A stretch of DNA of 26,363 nucleotides from a virus. This document shows positions 5,997-14,117 of this stretch, one piece after another. Each line of letters starts with the position of its first letter. The stretch's first letter is position 1. Position numbers and translations under genes: made by a program. The notes beneath the pieces are model-generated. The model searched no databases. It saw only the letters and a program-made list of their open reading frames with translations, and had not been told where the DNA came from. The stretch lies in the IMG/VR virus record IMGVR_UViG_3300010151_000124, positions 1 through 26,363 of that record, one strand, 5' to 3'.

Positions 5997-6782
5997 CTAA
6001 TTTTTAATAAATACTATTTCTTTCGCACTGTCCGCATCTTGGGCCGGCCTAAAGTTTGACTTGAAAAGTTTGTATGGAACATCAGTATACATTGTAAGCA
6101 ATTTTGGATGATAATTATACGACAAAATCCAATTATTTTTCTGCGTCAAGATGCTACACAGCTCCTCATGATCTATTTTGGGTCGCTCGGGAATGTTTGT
6201 GCCCGTTTGAAGGCCGCCGTAAAAAGACTCAAACTTCGGAGGGCAACAGAGTAGAAATGCATCAGCGTGCTGGCTAATTGTCTCTTTGTAGCTACCAGAA
6301 TACCCAACAGCGAAGTTATCTACCTCAAACAGCAGCAACTTCTTCATTCCAAATGGCGTAAACTTAGGATGGTTTCGCACCAACCTCCCAGAAGAAACTT
6401 CACCACCTTCGGAGCACCTATTCAAAACATAAAATTGGGCGGCGCGCATGAACGCATCTCGCGGAGTTGAAAGGTTTTCCTGAATGTAGTGAAACAACTT
6501 TTGATCTTTCATGGGGTAATAATGCTTTATCATCGAAACAAGAATAAGCGGATTTTCTATTAAACAATTCCAAAATTCACACAACAGATAATAATCCGAA
6601 TATGCATCAACCTGTATACCCTTGCTGGCTATTGCAAGCTCGACGGAGCCGCCGCCAAAAAATGGCGAACAAACTTTTTTAACCCCGCGAGGAAGCAGTC
6701 CCGCAATTGTTGAGGCGCCTTTTGTCTTGTCACTCGGGAACCGGAGAGGCGAACTTAAAGTTGGCACGACCCACCATCGCAA
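5997..6782 (-). CDS. D12-class adenine methyltransferase homologue with altered active-site motif
   Basis: Residues 36-50 hold the SAM-binding motif of Dam/D12 enzymes (SPFFGGGSVELA), preceded by SPLRFPSDK, equivalent to the usual PLRYPGGK. The middle part follows the family (FYVLNRCSEGG near 118). The catalytic motif, normally DPPY, is CPPK at 180-183 with YGG following at 188, and the usual SYND is SYNY at 221. The essential Asp and aromatic residue are therefore missing, although the frame is full length. Adenine-N6 methylation looks doubtful; another role, such as DNA binding or protection, is possible. The TTG at 6782 overlaps glutaredoxin by 28 nt; a GTG at 6767 (giving MPTLSSPLRF) fits the family start better. 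Confidence 0.75.
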   Translation of the reverse strand: MRWWVVPTLSSPLRFPSDKTKGASTIAGLLPRGVKKVCSPFFGGGSVELAIASKGIQVDAYSDYYLLCEFWNCLIENPLILVSMIKHYYPMKDQKLFHYIQENLSTPRDAFMRAAQFYVLNRCSEGGEVSSGRLVRNHPKFTPFGMKKLLLFEVDNFAVGYSGSYKETISQHADAFLLCCPPKFESFYGGLQTGTNIPERPKIDHEELCSILTQKNNWILSYNYHPKLLTMYTDVPYKLFKSNFRPAQDADSAKEIVFIKN

Positions 6783-7048
6783 CTTTCAGTGATCTCTTCA
6801 GAAATACCAGCGAAGTATTTAGAAAGATCGTCAAAACCGCCAACAAAAGTTTCAGTACCGTCAAGCCTCATCTCAACGATCATTGGAACAGTGTCCCATT
6901 CGTATTTATTCTTAAGAAATGCCCTGTGCTGCGGGCAGTTATCTAGCAAAGTTAATGAATATTGAAAACCATTTTTCTCAAGTAGTTTTATAGCCTCGAT
7001 GCAATATGGGCATGTGCCAAGTGCATAGACAAGATAATAACTAACCAT
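6755..7048 (-). CDS. Glutaredoxin
   Basis: A 97-residue thioredoxin-fold protein with the redox site CPYC at 13-16, the cis-proline motif TVP at 53-55 and the glutathione-binding GG near 70. The C-terminal extension ends CDGGSCQL, a possible extra cysteine pair. It probably reduces the phage ribonucleotide reductase encoded at the right end, although the genes are 18 kb apart. ATG at 7048 has AAGGGG in front. Confidence 0.88.
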   Translation of the reverse strand: MVSYYLVYALGTCPYCIEAIKLLEKNGFQYSLTLLDNCPQHRAFLKNKYEWDTVPMIVEMRLDGTETFVGGFDDLSKYFAGISEEITESCDGGSCQL

Positions 7049-7051
7049 ATT

Positions 7052-7360
7052 TTACCCCTTTATCAATCTAATATCTTTTGTTTGTAAAATATCCTCTACA
7101 ACAGAAGGACAGCCAACAACAACAATATCTAAACCAGCGCTGCCACGGTTCATTTGAACTCTGGTAAATCTTTGGCGCGCATCAATTCCATCGGGCAATT
7201 GACCTTCATGCAACAATTCCAAGGTTGCAGGGTCTTCCCGCAAGCAAACAACATGCTCGGGATTTATAAATACCTCTCTCAATGTATAGCGCCCAACCCT
7301 CTGACTGTTGCGAACAACATCGGCTTTTCTACTAACTTCAATTAATTTAACTACTGCCAT
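7052..7360 (-). CDS. Conserved hypothetical protein, 102 aa
   Basis: ATG at 7360 is chosen because AGGAG lies 5 nt before it; the frame is open 18 codons further but would overlap the upstream gene. The protein has a phage-typical pattern: EVFINPEHVVCLRED, then LLHEGQLPDGID, FTRVQMNRG and IVVVGCPSVVEDIL, ending with a basic strand. It is beta-rich and soluble. I do not recognise a functional family. Confidence 0.65.
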   Translation of the reverse strand: MAVVKLIEVSRKADVVRNSQRVGRYTLREVFINPEHVVCLREDPATLELLHEGQLPDGIDARQRFTRVQMNRGSAGLDIVVVGCPSVVEDILQTKDIRLIKG

Positions 7361-7368
7361 GTGTGCTC

Positions 7369-7584
7369 CTAAATATTTGAAATAATTGATATATCGTTTT
7401 CTTTGACAAACCACTTTTCACCGTTGTACAGTATTTCATGGTAACTGTTGCCAGCGCTATGCAGAGGAGGTTCCAGAATCAAAACACTCTTGGGCTTTAA
7501 GATTTTCTCACACTTGGTGACATTGCCAGATTCATTTAATTTTACAATTAATACTTCTGAAGGTATGTATCCTATGTTACCCAT
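7369..7584 (-). CDS. Hypothetical beta-rich protein, 71 aa
   Basis: ATG at 7584 overlaps the upstream stop by 8 nt and starts MGNIGYIPSEVLIVKLN; an earlier pair of ATGs at 7614 is open and possible. Alternating strands (VLILEPPL, EILYNGEKWFVKENDISII) indicate a small barrel of the kind common in phages. No family or catalytic residues are seen. Confidence 0.6.
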   Translation of the reverse strand: MGNIGYIPSEVLIVKLNESGNVTKCEKILKPKSVLILEPPLHSAGNSYHEILYNGEKWFVKENDISIISNI

Positions 7585-8011
7585 GTTCAATTTGTTCGTC
7601 CTGTTTGCCATCATTGTCGAAACTTGTTGCCATATCTTGCAGCGTTTGAAGATCTCCCAAGAGTTTATTCATCGCCACATCATGATGGGCCGGCGCAGGA
7701 ATAGTTTTTGCAACATCCTGTGTCGTGCTGTCCTGTTCTGGCTGAACTTCGCCAACTAACGCCATGTGGTAGTCTCTGATGATGTTGATGCAATCTTCAA
7801 GTTGAAAATCTATTCTAGCCAATTGCCGGCGGAATTCGGATATTTCATCAATAGCCGTCTTTGTATTGTTGTCCCGGATTGAGCTTTCAACGGTTGTTAA
7901 CAACTCCAGAGCATCAAGTTGTTCATGTTTGCTGCATGCATCGCGAACAAACCCAACCATGCGCTCTGGCAATTCGTCAAATTCGACGCTGAATTGTAAA
8001 CTGACTCTCAT
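7577..8011 (-). CDS. Hypothetical protein with coiled coil, 144 aa
   Basis: ATG at 8011 has GAGGT in front. The protein begins with a strand MRVSLQFSVEFDELPERM and continues with helices from about 25 to 95, including a coiled-coil-like segment (EISEFRRQLARIDFQLEDCI). The C-terminal third is Gln/Asp-rich and probably flexible. No membrane segment. It precedes two small genes with overlapping or adjacent ends. Confidence 0.65.
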   Translation of the reverse strand: MRVSLQFSVEFDELPERMVGFVRDACSKHEQLDALELLTTVESSIRDNNTKTAIDEISEFRRQLARIDFQLEDCINIIRDYHMALVGEVQPEQDSTTQDVAKTIPAPAHHDVAMNKLLGDLQTLQDMATSFDNDGKQDEQIEHG

Positions 8012-8026
8012 AGATACCTCTTTTAT

Positions 8027-8290
8027 TTAGAATTTTAATTGTGGGAATATAACCTGCCAGATTCCCAGCGTGGTCAGGCCGACTATAGAAGTGAACATGA
8101 TCCACATTATTTTTGTTGATGTGTTTTTCCAAGTTTCGAGCGATCGGAGACGAGCGTAAATTCCTTCATCCGGGTCGTATACGGCGTCTTTAATTTTTGA
8201 TATGTCTGCTCGGATATGGTCAATATCCTCTTTAACATGCTCAAGGAGGATAATAGCCCTAGTTAAGTCTTGATTTTGTTGATCATCCAT
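8027..8290 (-). CDS. C-terminally membrane-anchored coiled-coil protein, 87 aa
   Basis: Residues about 8-58 form an acidic helix with heptad spacing (LLEHVKEDIDHIRADISKI) and the segment GIYARLRSLETWKNTSTK. Residues 60-80 are one hydrophobic helix (IMWIMFTSIVGLTTLGIWQV). This is the XhlA/haemolysin-like layout found in small phage membrane proteins, some next to holins. The role is unproven. No good ribosome site is visible before ATG 8290, so it may be translated by coupling to groEL upstream. Confidence 0.65.
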   Translation of the reverse strand: MDDQQNQDLTRAIILLEHVKEDIDHIRADISKIKDAVYDPDEGIYARLRSLETWKNTSTKIMWIMFTSIVGLTTLGIWQVIFPQLKF

Positions 8291-8307
8291 GACAGTAATA
8301 AATAGAC

Positions 8308-9885
8308 CTAAATCTCAACAATTGCATAATTTGTTGTAATAAGAGTTCCGGCCACGGAGGCGGCGTTGGCAATTGCTGAGCATGTCACCTTCACAGGGTC
8401 AATAATCCCAGACTCTATCATATCAACAATCTTACCATTACGAAAATCATAGCCATGGTCGCCGCCGCGCTTTGAAACCATCCGAACGATAATGTCAGGA
8501 GACTCGCCAGAGTTCAGCGCCATTTGCCTGATGGGCTCTTGTACCGCTTTCTTTACAATCTCAATTCCTAGTCGCTGATCTTCGTTATCGTACTGAACCT
8601 TGAGGTTCTTAATGGCACGCAGCAGCGCTGTGCCGCCACCTGGAACTATTCCCTCAAGCTGAGCCGAACGGACAGCTTCCAGAGCATCCTCGATACGATG
8701 CTTTTTCTCTGTCATTTCAATCTCGGTAGCGGCTCCCACCTTGATGACTGCGACACCACTAGCCAACCTCGTAATACGCTCCTGTATTCGACTGCAATCG
8801 TGCAATGATTCTGTGCGGGCTAGCTCGGCTTTAAGCGATTCAATTCGCTCCTCAACCAACTCATAGTTAGAGTTCCCACCAACGATTGTAGTAAAGTTTC
8901 TTGTGCACTCTATGGACATCGCTGTGCCAAGCATATCGAGGGTGGTTTCATGTAATTTTGTGCCCGATTCGCGTGAAATAAATGTGGCGTTAACAGAGAT
9001 GGCTAAATCGCTTAGAATGCCTCGGCGCTCCTCTCCATATCTTGGTGCCTTAATCGCTGCGACTTTGAGAGATCCTCGCATTGCATTCATTATCATAGCT
9101 GCTAGCGCTTGGCCCTCCACATCTTCAGCTACCAACACAAAGGGTCGACCTTCTCTCGCGACAATTTCGAGGATTGGAAGTATCTGCTCGACTGTCGTCA
9201 CCTTGTGATCGGTCACCAAAATAAGCGGCTCATCGTAGTGCATGATACCTCTTCTCTCATCGGTGATAAAAGCAGTTGCACAAAAACCGGAATCAAAACT
9301 AAAGCCCTCGGTGATATCCAGCGAGGTGCTCATAGACCTTGCTTCTTCGATAGTGATAGCGCCATCTTTTCCAACGCGATCAACAGCCGTGGCAATTAGT
9401 TTTCCAATAGCCGTGTCATTGTTGGCCGAGATTGTAGCGACATGTGCGATGTCTTCTTCGCTCTTGACGGGAGTTGACATATCTTTAAGCCGATTCACAA
9501 TTGCTTTTGAGCACTTGTCAATGCCGCGCTTGAGTTCAACTGGCGAAGTTCCTGTGGCTAAGTAGGTTTGCGCCTGGGATAGTATTGCCCGGGCCAATAC
9601 CGTCGATGTCGTTGTGCCATCGCCGGCATCTGAATTAGTCTGTACCGCAGCCTGCTTGATTATTTGTGCACCGGAATTCATGAACGGGTCATCTAAATGA
9701 ACAAATTGTGCGACGGTCACACCATCTTTTGTAATAATTGGGGGCTCACCCTTCTGTTGTAATATAACATTTCTACCCTTTGGGCCCAAGGTCGTAGCTA
9801 CGTTATCTGCTAAAACATTGACACCATCGAGAATCTTCTGGTTTAATGACGCATTTGAATCAAATGCCATTTTAAAGTCTGACAA
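8308..9885 (-). CDS. groEL: Chaperonin GroEL (phage-encoded), 525 aa
   Basis: Full-length group I chaperonin subunit, co-linear with E. coli GroEL. ATP-site residues are kept: TKDGV with Asp54, GDGTTT with Asp89, and the catalytic Asp in RIEDAL near 399 followed by GGGTALL. The apical domain keeps LPILE and DVEGQALA segments, while the Tyr203 position appears to be Ala. The protein stops at TTNYAIVEI, so the flexible Gly-Gly-Met tail of about 20 residues is absent. TTG at 9885, with GAGGTG in front, gives the right N-terminal length. It has its own near-consensus promoter at 9904-9932. It should form a folding chamber for phage proteins with the GroES-like protein at 24710-24994. Confidence 0.97.
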   Translation of the reverse strand: MSDFKMAFDSNASLNQKILDGVNVLADNVATTLGPKGRNVILQQKGEPPIITKDGVTVAQFVHLDDPFMNSGAQIIKQAAVQTNSDAGDGTTTSTVLARAILSQAQTYLATGTSPVELKRGIDKCSKAIVNRLKDMSTPVKSEEDIAHVATISANNDTAIGKLIATAVDRVGKDGAITIEEARSMSTSLDITEGFSFDSGFCATAFITDERRGIMHYDEPLILVTDHKVTTVEQILPILEIVAREGRPFVLVAEDVEGQALAAMIMNAMRGSLKVAAIKAPRYGEERRGILSDLAISVNATFISRESGTKLHETTLDMLGTAMSIECTRNFTTIVGGNSNYELVEERIESLKAELARTESLHDCSRIQERITRLASGVAVIKVGAATEIEMTEKKHRIEDALEAVRSAQLEGIVPGGGTALLRAIKNLKVQYDNEDQRLGIEIVKKAVQEPIRQMALNSGESPDIIVRMVSKRGGDHGYDFRNGKIVDMIESGIIDPVKVTCSAIANAASVAGTLITTNYAIVEI

Positions 9886-9903
9886 TATACACCTCTTTGT
9901 ATT

Positions 9904-9932
9904 AATATAATCTGTTTTTATTATTTTGTCAA
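9904..9932 (-). promoter_or_regulatory. Near-consensus sigma-70 promoter of groEL
   Basis: On the minus strand TTGACA (9927-9932) is separated by 17 nt from TATATT (9904-9909), in an AT-rich gap between the 508-residue gene and groEL. The -35 is perfect and the -10 matches 5 of 6. This implies reading by host sigma-70 RNA polymerase early in infection. Confidence 0.8.
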
Positions 9933-9948
9933 GTTGTTTTTTATTTAA

Positions 9949-11475
9949 TTAAAGCCCGGTATCATCTTTTGTAGGCGAGAGTTTCTGTATGGCAGTGGTG
10001 GACGACTCTTGCACTTTTTGAGCAGCCTTGATTGCTGTAGTACCATGATCGAACCTGGAACTTTCTTCAGTGGGACTAGATAGGAAATAGCTGTTGATGC
10101 TTTTCGTAAACTTGTTTAAGAAAAAATAAACAGGCGCAATTGTCTCGATGAGTTGTTCCGCGTACAGCGTCCAGAGATTTTTTAAACCCTCTTCGCCCAA
10201 GCTAAGTGTTCCAACGTCCTTGTATGATGCAATTTTTTCAACTTGGGTGGGCGAAATTGAAAATTGCTTTTGTCCTCTATACGCAGGTGTTCGTTCTAAG
10301 GCTGCAAAAAGTTGAGACTTTTGGCTTTCTGGATCTTTTCTATACTGCTCAAATGAGTCTCGCAAATCATTAAACTGACCGACAGGGCCGAACAAGGCTC
10401 TGGCTTTGTCGCTTTTTGCATAACTCTCCGTTGAGTATGCCACCTCAAATGGGCCAAGTTGCGATAGCATTTCGTCTGGCAGCTCCATAAGTCCGTCGAT
10501 AAGAGCCCTGTTGGCCTCTCCTGTTTCTTTATCTGTTATTGCTTGAAATTTGGTCCGACCGCCAATATCAGGGTAGTCGCGACGGGACAATCTTTTCGAT
10601 GTTTTAATTAAAAATATTTGTTCATCATATTTTTTATGTCGATTTCTTAATTTTTGAACAGTATCGACGACCATGGTCTTCTTTACAAAAGCTGCGAAGG
10701 GTTCATAAAAAGCCTCCAAAAATGTTGGTAGGGTAATTTCAAATTCCGAAAAATGTAAATCAGTATCTCTACGGCGCGCATCTAAGTAAACAACATGATC
10801 AATCCCACTTTTAAAATGCTCAACCATATTTTTAAATGATCCTTTAACTGCTGTTGATTTGCCGAGTAATTTGAGCGAATAATGCTTGCCGGCCAACACA
10901 ACATCAGTAATTGGCTTACCAGCAGCTTCGACCTCCTGTCCGGTGGCCGCTTTAATGTCTGCTGGTGTTTCAATTTGAACCGACTGACCACCAAACAAGC
11001 CAGCAAGAAAGCCTTCAAAAATAAAGCCGCCGGCCGATTCAGTAAATTCACCTAAAATAGCATTTAAAGTTTCAATGACCATCATCGTGGTTAATATTTG
11101 CGATATACTGGTGATCTGTTCTTGTTTGCCGGTCATGACATCGTTAATTAATGTCAGCTTATCCTGCACGGTGTTACCTTCTCCACCAAGCTGCGCCGTC
11201 CACTTTTCAATCACAGTGCGGTCACGATTATTCTTTCCAAGTCGACCCCATGCCTCAGTGATTTTAATTGTTGGCAAAAGTTCTTGAACATTCCTATCCT
11301 TTACGGCTTTCTCAAATGCTTTTGCCAATTCGTCTTCTTCTTCAGCTTGCTCGTTAATTGGCTGACGAAGGTCGAAAAGATCTATCACTTTTTCTACTTC
11401 TTCAAATAAAGTTTTTAACGTAACCTTCTGATCATCATTGAAAAACTTTTCAACTGCTTCATCAAGCTTTTTCAT
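9949..11475 (-). CDS. Large hypothetical protein, possible PD-(D/E)XK nuclease-like core, 508 aa
   Basis: ATG at 11475 overlaps the upstream TGA as ATGA and has AGGGATT at good spacing. The N-terminal 130 residues are acidic and helical. Residues 149-220 contain GGFIFEGFLAGLFGG, then TDVVLAGKHYSLKLLG, then VKGSFKNMVEH. The order Glu (154), Asp (191) and S-x-K (200-202) resembles the PD-(D/E)XK nuclease core with Ser replacing the usual acidic residue. The same arrangement is, as I recall it, seen in uncharacterised large proteins of T4-like marine phages. The remaining 280 residues are helical with a Ser/Thr-rich tail. Function is inferred, not shown; a virion protein is an alternative. Confidence 0.65.
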   Translation of the reverse strand: MKKLDEAVEKFFNDDQKVTLKTLFEEVEKVIDLFDLRQPINEQAEEEDELAKAFEKAVKDRNVQELLPTIKITEAWGRLGKNNRDRTVIEKWTAQLGGEGNTVQDKLTLINDVMTGKQEQITSISQILTTMMVIETLNAILGEFTESAGGFIFEGFLAGLFGGQSVQIETPADIKAATGQEVEAAGKPITDVVLAGKHYSLKLLGKSTAVKGSFKNMVEHFKSGIDHVVYLDARRRDTDLHFSEFEITLPTFLEAFYEPFAAFVKKTMVVDTVQKLRNRHKKYDEQIFLIKTSKRLSRRDYPDIGGRTKFQAITDKETGEANRALIDGLMELPDEMLSQLGPFEVAYSTESYAKSDKARALFGPVGQFNDLRDSFEQYRKDPESQKSQLFAALERTPAYRGQKQFSISPTQVEKIASYKDVGTLSLGEEGLKNLWTLYAEQLIETIAPVYFFLNKFTKSINSYFLSSPTEESSRFDHGTTAIKAAQKVQESSTTAIQKLSPTKDDTGL

Positions 11476-12098
11476 TTGCAATCCCTAAAATCTTTTTCAT
11501 CGAGGAGCGTATAACTGAAATACTTGCCCCAATATTTTTCAGACCTACAAACTAGTTTCATGAAGTCCTTGAAATCACTACTGGTTTTGAAAACTTGGCA
11601 GCCGGCTGACCAGCGATGAACGATTTTGGAGTCCGAACCTGCCTTATGGATGTTGATCCCAAAATGGCCTTCGACAACTGAATCTGGATCCATGTCAAGA
11701 ATTTCATCTTTATTTGAATCGCGATATATTTTAATTGGATTTTTGCCTCGTTGTACAAGTGCTTCATATGTGTAGTGAGTCCCTCTTTTATAGGCCGACC
11801 TGTATTGTCCCGGGACAACAATTGCAGTGCCGGTCACTTTCATTGGATTCTTCAAATAATATGTGCCAGGATCGGTTGTTATTTTGTAAAGCCTGACCTC
11901 CCAGTCTTTAAGTGTGTTCTTGTAAATCACATAAAGACTGTCATCAAATTTGTTGGCCCGGGCCTCATCGCTCCTGACGCCGATGATATTAACATCATAT
12001 GGTTTACGCCCCTCAAAAAAGACATATCCCTTCTTCTCCACGATGCAGCGAAATTGCTCAACAAGCAAACGTGCTGCGGCTCCAGTTATCTTTGCCAT
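11472..12098 (-). CDS. L,D-transpeptidase-like (YkuD-related) protein
   Basis: 208 residues without signal peptide. The catalytic part is C-terminal: HFGINIHKAG (145-154) and SAGCQVF (164-170) reproduce the HxG..IH and SxGCx signature with nucleophile Cys167 and His151. The first 140 residues are a beta-rich region with a VVPGQYRSAYKRG segment typical of phage and Bacteroidota versions. In a phage it could trim or modify peptidoglycan cross-links as an endolysin or virion-associated enzyme; the lack of a signal peptide fits use after holin opening or delivery in the virion. Confidence 0.75.
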   Translation of the reverse strand: MAKITGAAARLLVEQFRCIVEKKGYVFFEGRKPYDVNIIGVRSDEARANKFDDSLYVIYKNTLKDWEVRLYKITTDPGTYYLKNPMKVTGTAIVVPGQYRSAYKRGTHYTYEALVQRGKNPIKIYRDSNKDEILDMDPDSVVEGHFGINIHKAGSDSKIVHRWSAGCQVFKTSSDFKDFMKLVCRSEKYWGKYFSYTLLDEKDFRDCK

Positions 12099-12117
12099 CT
12101 TGCAGGTACTCCTATAC

Positions 12118-12750
12118 TTATATAATTATGTCAGCAATACCCAATTCGACCGCTTCTTGTGCTGTAAGATAAATATTTACCTTTCTTTCTAACATCTTTT
12201 TCAATTGTCTTGTGGTCATGTTGGTTTCTCCAACCAAGGCCTTAATATATTGCTCTTGTGTGTTCCTGACCTCTTCCATCTCGTTCTCCAGATTGTGAAA
12301 CGAGCCGGCATTGCCAGCAATTACACTATGAATCATGACCCTACAGTGTTTGCCTATCTCTCTCTTGCCCTTTGTGCCGGCAGCTAAAAGTAACACACCC
12401 GCTGACATTACTTTGCCTAATCCGCGCGTGATTATGTCACAGTCCCTTTGCACGCCCCTCATAACATCATATAATGCAAACATTTCATCAGCAGACCCAC
12501 CGCAAGTAGAGATGATAAACTCAATTGGCCTTACAATTTGTGTAATGCCCGCTTCCAGATCGTCGGGATCCTTGGGTACAATAATCTTTGCCGACTTCTG
12601 CAGAACTATTAACGAATATAATATTTCCGCACACTTCTCTTCATCCACATCACCGACGATGCCAATTGTTCGCATTTCATCTTCAATTCCCTCAGACGCC
12701 AGCGCTGCGACTGCTTTATTCTCGACCTTTGATTCATCGTTCAGTTTCAT
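12118..12750 (-). CDS. ClpP-like protease subunit 1 (Asn at the catalytic Asp position)
   Basis: 210 residues from ATG 12750, which has GGAG with 6-nt spacing; an in-frame TTG at 12762 is weaker. The fold follows ClpP: IISTCGGSADEMFALYDVM (78-96), nucleophile Ser116 in GKVMSAGVLLLAAGTKGKR, and His141 in VMIHSV. The third triad residue aligns to Asn192 in VNIYLTAQEA, where E. coli ClpP has Asp in RDRFLSAPEA. Activity may be reduced, as in ClpR-type subunits. Phage ClpP-like proteins may act as prohead proteases or pair with host Clp ATPases. No ClpX or ClpA is seen here. Confidence 0.88.
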   Translation of the reverse strand: MKLNDESKVENKAVAALASEGIEDEMRTIGIVGDVDEEKCAEILYSLIVLQKSAKIIVPKDPDDLEAGITQIVRPIEFIISTCGGSADEMFALYDVMRGVQRDCDIITRGLGKVMSAGVLLLAAGTKGKREIGKHCRVMIHSVIAGNAGSFHNLENEMEEVRNTQEQYIKALVGETNMTTRQLKKMLERKVNIYLTAQEAVELGIADIII

Positions 12751-12770
12751 ATGCATCTCCAATGCTTTAG

Positions 12771-12779
12771 ATTATAACA
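12771..12779 (-). promoter_or_regulatory. Candidate extended -10 promoter before clpP-1
   Basis: On the minus strand TGTTATAAT gives a consensus TATAAT (12771-12776) preceded by the TG of an extended -10. No clear -35 is present. It lies in the 30-nt gap before ATG 12750. Confidence 0.35.
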
Positions 12780-12780
12780 C

Positions 12781-13158
12781 TTATTTTGTATGAATTTTAG
12801 TTAAATGCGCCATGGCTGAATCCCAGTCATGAAACTTAAGCTGGTTCTTAAAATGCTTTGGATACATTGCGACATACTTCATTATCGCTGATCGCTTCCA
12901 ATTGTCGATACTTTGATCAAATAGCAGCTTTGCTGATTCACATTGTTTTTCGCTAAGACCGCCCTCCATCATTGTTTTATGCTTAAGCTGCTTGATGAAT
13001 GCAACATCTTCTGCAACAATTTTTAACAAATCTAGCGCGTCCTGGCCGGCTTGCTTGACCAGCAGCCCTGCGGATCCCAAGTTAAGGAGCACAGTTAACA
13101 TTCGACATGTCGCATAACCAAAAATAAAACACAACGTGCCAAGTAAATATATATTCAT
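12781..13158 (-). CDS. Conserved marine-phage membrane-anchored protein, 125 aa
   Basis: ATG at 13158 follows GAGGTGATA, a strong ribosome site, and gives MNIYLLGTLCFIFGYATCRM as an N-terminal membrane segment. The rest is soluble and helical with AEDVAFIKQLKHKTMMEGG, FDQSIDNWKRSAI, YPKHFKNQL and HDWDSAMAHL. This order resembles an uncharacterised small protein I associate with T4-like marine phages. The gene follows a terminator (13171-13200), so it needs read-through or its own promoter. Confidence 0.7.
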   Translation of the reverse strand: MNIYLLGTLCFIFGYATCRMLTVLLNLGSAGLLVKQAGQDALDLLKIVAEDVAFIKQLKHKTMMEGGLSEKQCESAKLLFDQSIDNWKRSAIMKYVAMYPKHFKNQLKFHDWDSAMAHLTKIHTK

Positions 13159-13170
13159 TATCACCTCGTT

Positions 13171-13200
13171 AAATGAAATGCCACCGCTCACGCGGTGGCA
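13171..13200 (-). terminator. Rho-independent terminator
   Basis: On the minus strand TGCCACCGC and GCGGTGGCA pair as a perfect 9-bp stem (13179-13200) with a 4-nt loop, followed by TTTCATTT. It lies 30 nt after the stop of the acidic protein gene and should end or reduce that transcript. Confidence 0.75.
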
Positions 13201-13229
13201 TGTATATGAAAAAAGAGAAACTTCAACTA

Positions 13230-13808
13230 CTATCCAAGCTTGGAAAGCTTGGTTGCGAGTCGCTCGGCTAGCTGATCAATCTTTGCAGCCTTTGCGCGAC
13301 TGCGCTGCTCGGTTCTGAGCCTTTTTTGCACCCGGGCCATGACTTGTTCGACCAACTCATCGTCGTCAATCAACTCAATACCTTCCATCATTTCCATGTC
13401 TTCTTCGTCCTCTACGGGGGGCTCTTCTCCCATCATGGGGTCTTCCTCTGCGGGGGCCTCCATGTCCTCTTCGCCTTCTCGCGATGCGTCACCCTCGACA
13501 CCATATGGCCTGAGAGCGTCGAGCATAGCATCTGCGGCTGCTTCAGCAGCGATCTCAAGTGCTTCTACGGCCTCGGGATCCAATTGCTCACTGCCGGCGC
13601 CCTCTTCATCGGGCATCTCGTCGTCCATCATGTCTTCGCCTTCGGGGGCGCCCATGTCCATGCCTGGATCTTCGGCCATATCCATCTCATCATCGCGTGC
13701 ACCGGGATACGCCTCGGATAGTGTTTTAAGCTGTTCAACGGGCTCAATGTTAGCTAACGACATCCAACGTCGGACCTGCGCTTCGCTTAAAAGTGTCTTC
13801 TTACTCAT
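13230..13808 (-). CDS. Highly acidic scaffold-like protein, 192 aa
   Basis: Three parts are visible. Residues 1-30 (MSKKTLLSEAQVRRWMSLAN) form a basic helix resembling the start of a marine-phage structural protein family. Residues about 38-150 are extremely rich in Asp, Glu, Met and Pro with an Ala-rich helix in the middle. Residues 152-192 are a basic amphipathic helix (QVMARVQKRLRTEQRSRAKA). Such charge-segregated helical proteins often act as prohead core or scaffold, a possible ClpP-like protease substrate. ATG 13808 has AGGAG upstream. Terminator follows. Confidence 0.65.
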   Translation of the reverse strand: MSKKTLLSEAQVRRWMSLANIEPVEQLKTLSEAYPGARDDEMDMAEDPGMDMGAPEGEDMMDDEMPDEEGAGSEQLDPEAVEALEIAAEAAADAMLDALRPYGVEGDASREGEEDMEAPAEEDPMMGEEPPVEDEEDMEMMEGIELIDDDELVEQVMARVQKRLRTEQRSRAKAAKIDQLAERLATKLSKLG

Positions 13809-13871
13809 GTGTAAAATCTCCTAAAAGAATAACTGTTATTAAATAGTTGTGAAATTGCTAAATAACCTTAT

Positions 13872-14117
13872 TTACTTATATAAAAAATCAACAAGGTTGA
13901 CGCCGCGCTTCCTTAATTTAATTAGTGCGGCATCTTGAATTTGTTTCACTCTTGCATAGCTTATATTTTCTCGTTCAGCTATTTCTCTTAAATTCATTGG
14001 CCCGTTCTTTTTAACCGCTATCAAGGCACAGCAATTATCCTCTGGAAAATCTATCCAGTAGCGGCATTTTTTATTTTTGCAATTATTGCTTCTAACCCAA
14101 CATTTTTTATTTTTCAT
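13872..14117 (-). CDS. Zinc-binding sigma factor region 4-like protein, 81 aa
   Basis: Residues 6-30 hold five cysteines (6, 13, 18, 29, 30), a probable zinc site. Residues 40-70 are a sigma-70 region 4 helix-turn-helix: MNLREIAERENISYARVKQI followed by a basic helix. The arrangement matches, as I recall it, a small sigma-like family of marine phages thought to act in middle or late transcription. Regions 2 and 3 are absent, so it cannot melt a promoter alone; it may bind the -35 region or the polymerase flap. The ATG overlaps the upstream stop as ATGA. Confidence 0.8.
   Translation of the reverse strand: MKNKKCWVRSNNCKNKKCRYWIDFPEDNCCALIAVKKNGPMNLREIAERENISYARVKQIQDAALIKLRKRGVNLVDFLYK

Noticed and set aside
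12205-12793. Plus-strand frames across ClpP-1
   Set aside because: They are antisense to an unmistakable ClpP family gene.
13326-13824. Long plus-strand frames, one very Ser-rich, one His/Phe-rich, across the acidic gene
   Set aside because: They are antisense images of the Asp/Glu/Met-rich codons of the 13230-13808 gene, which has a ribosome site, terminator and phage-like N-terminus.
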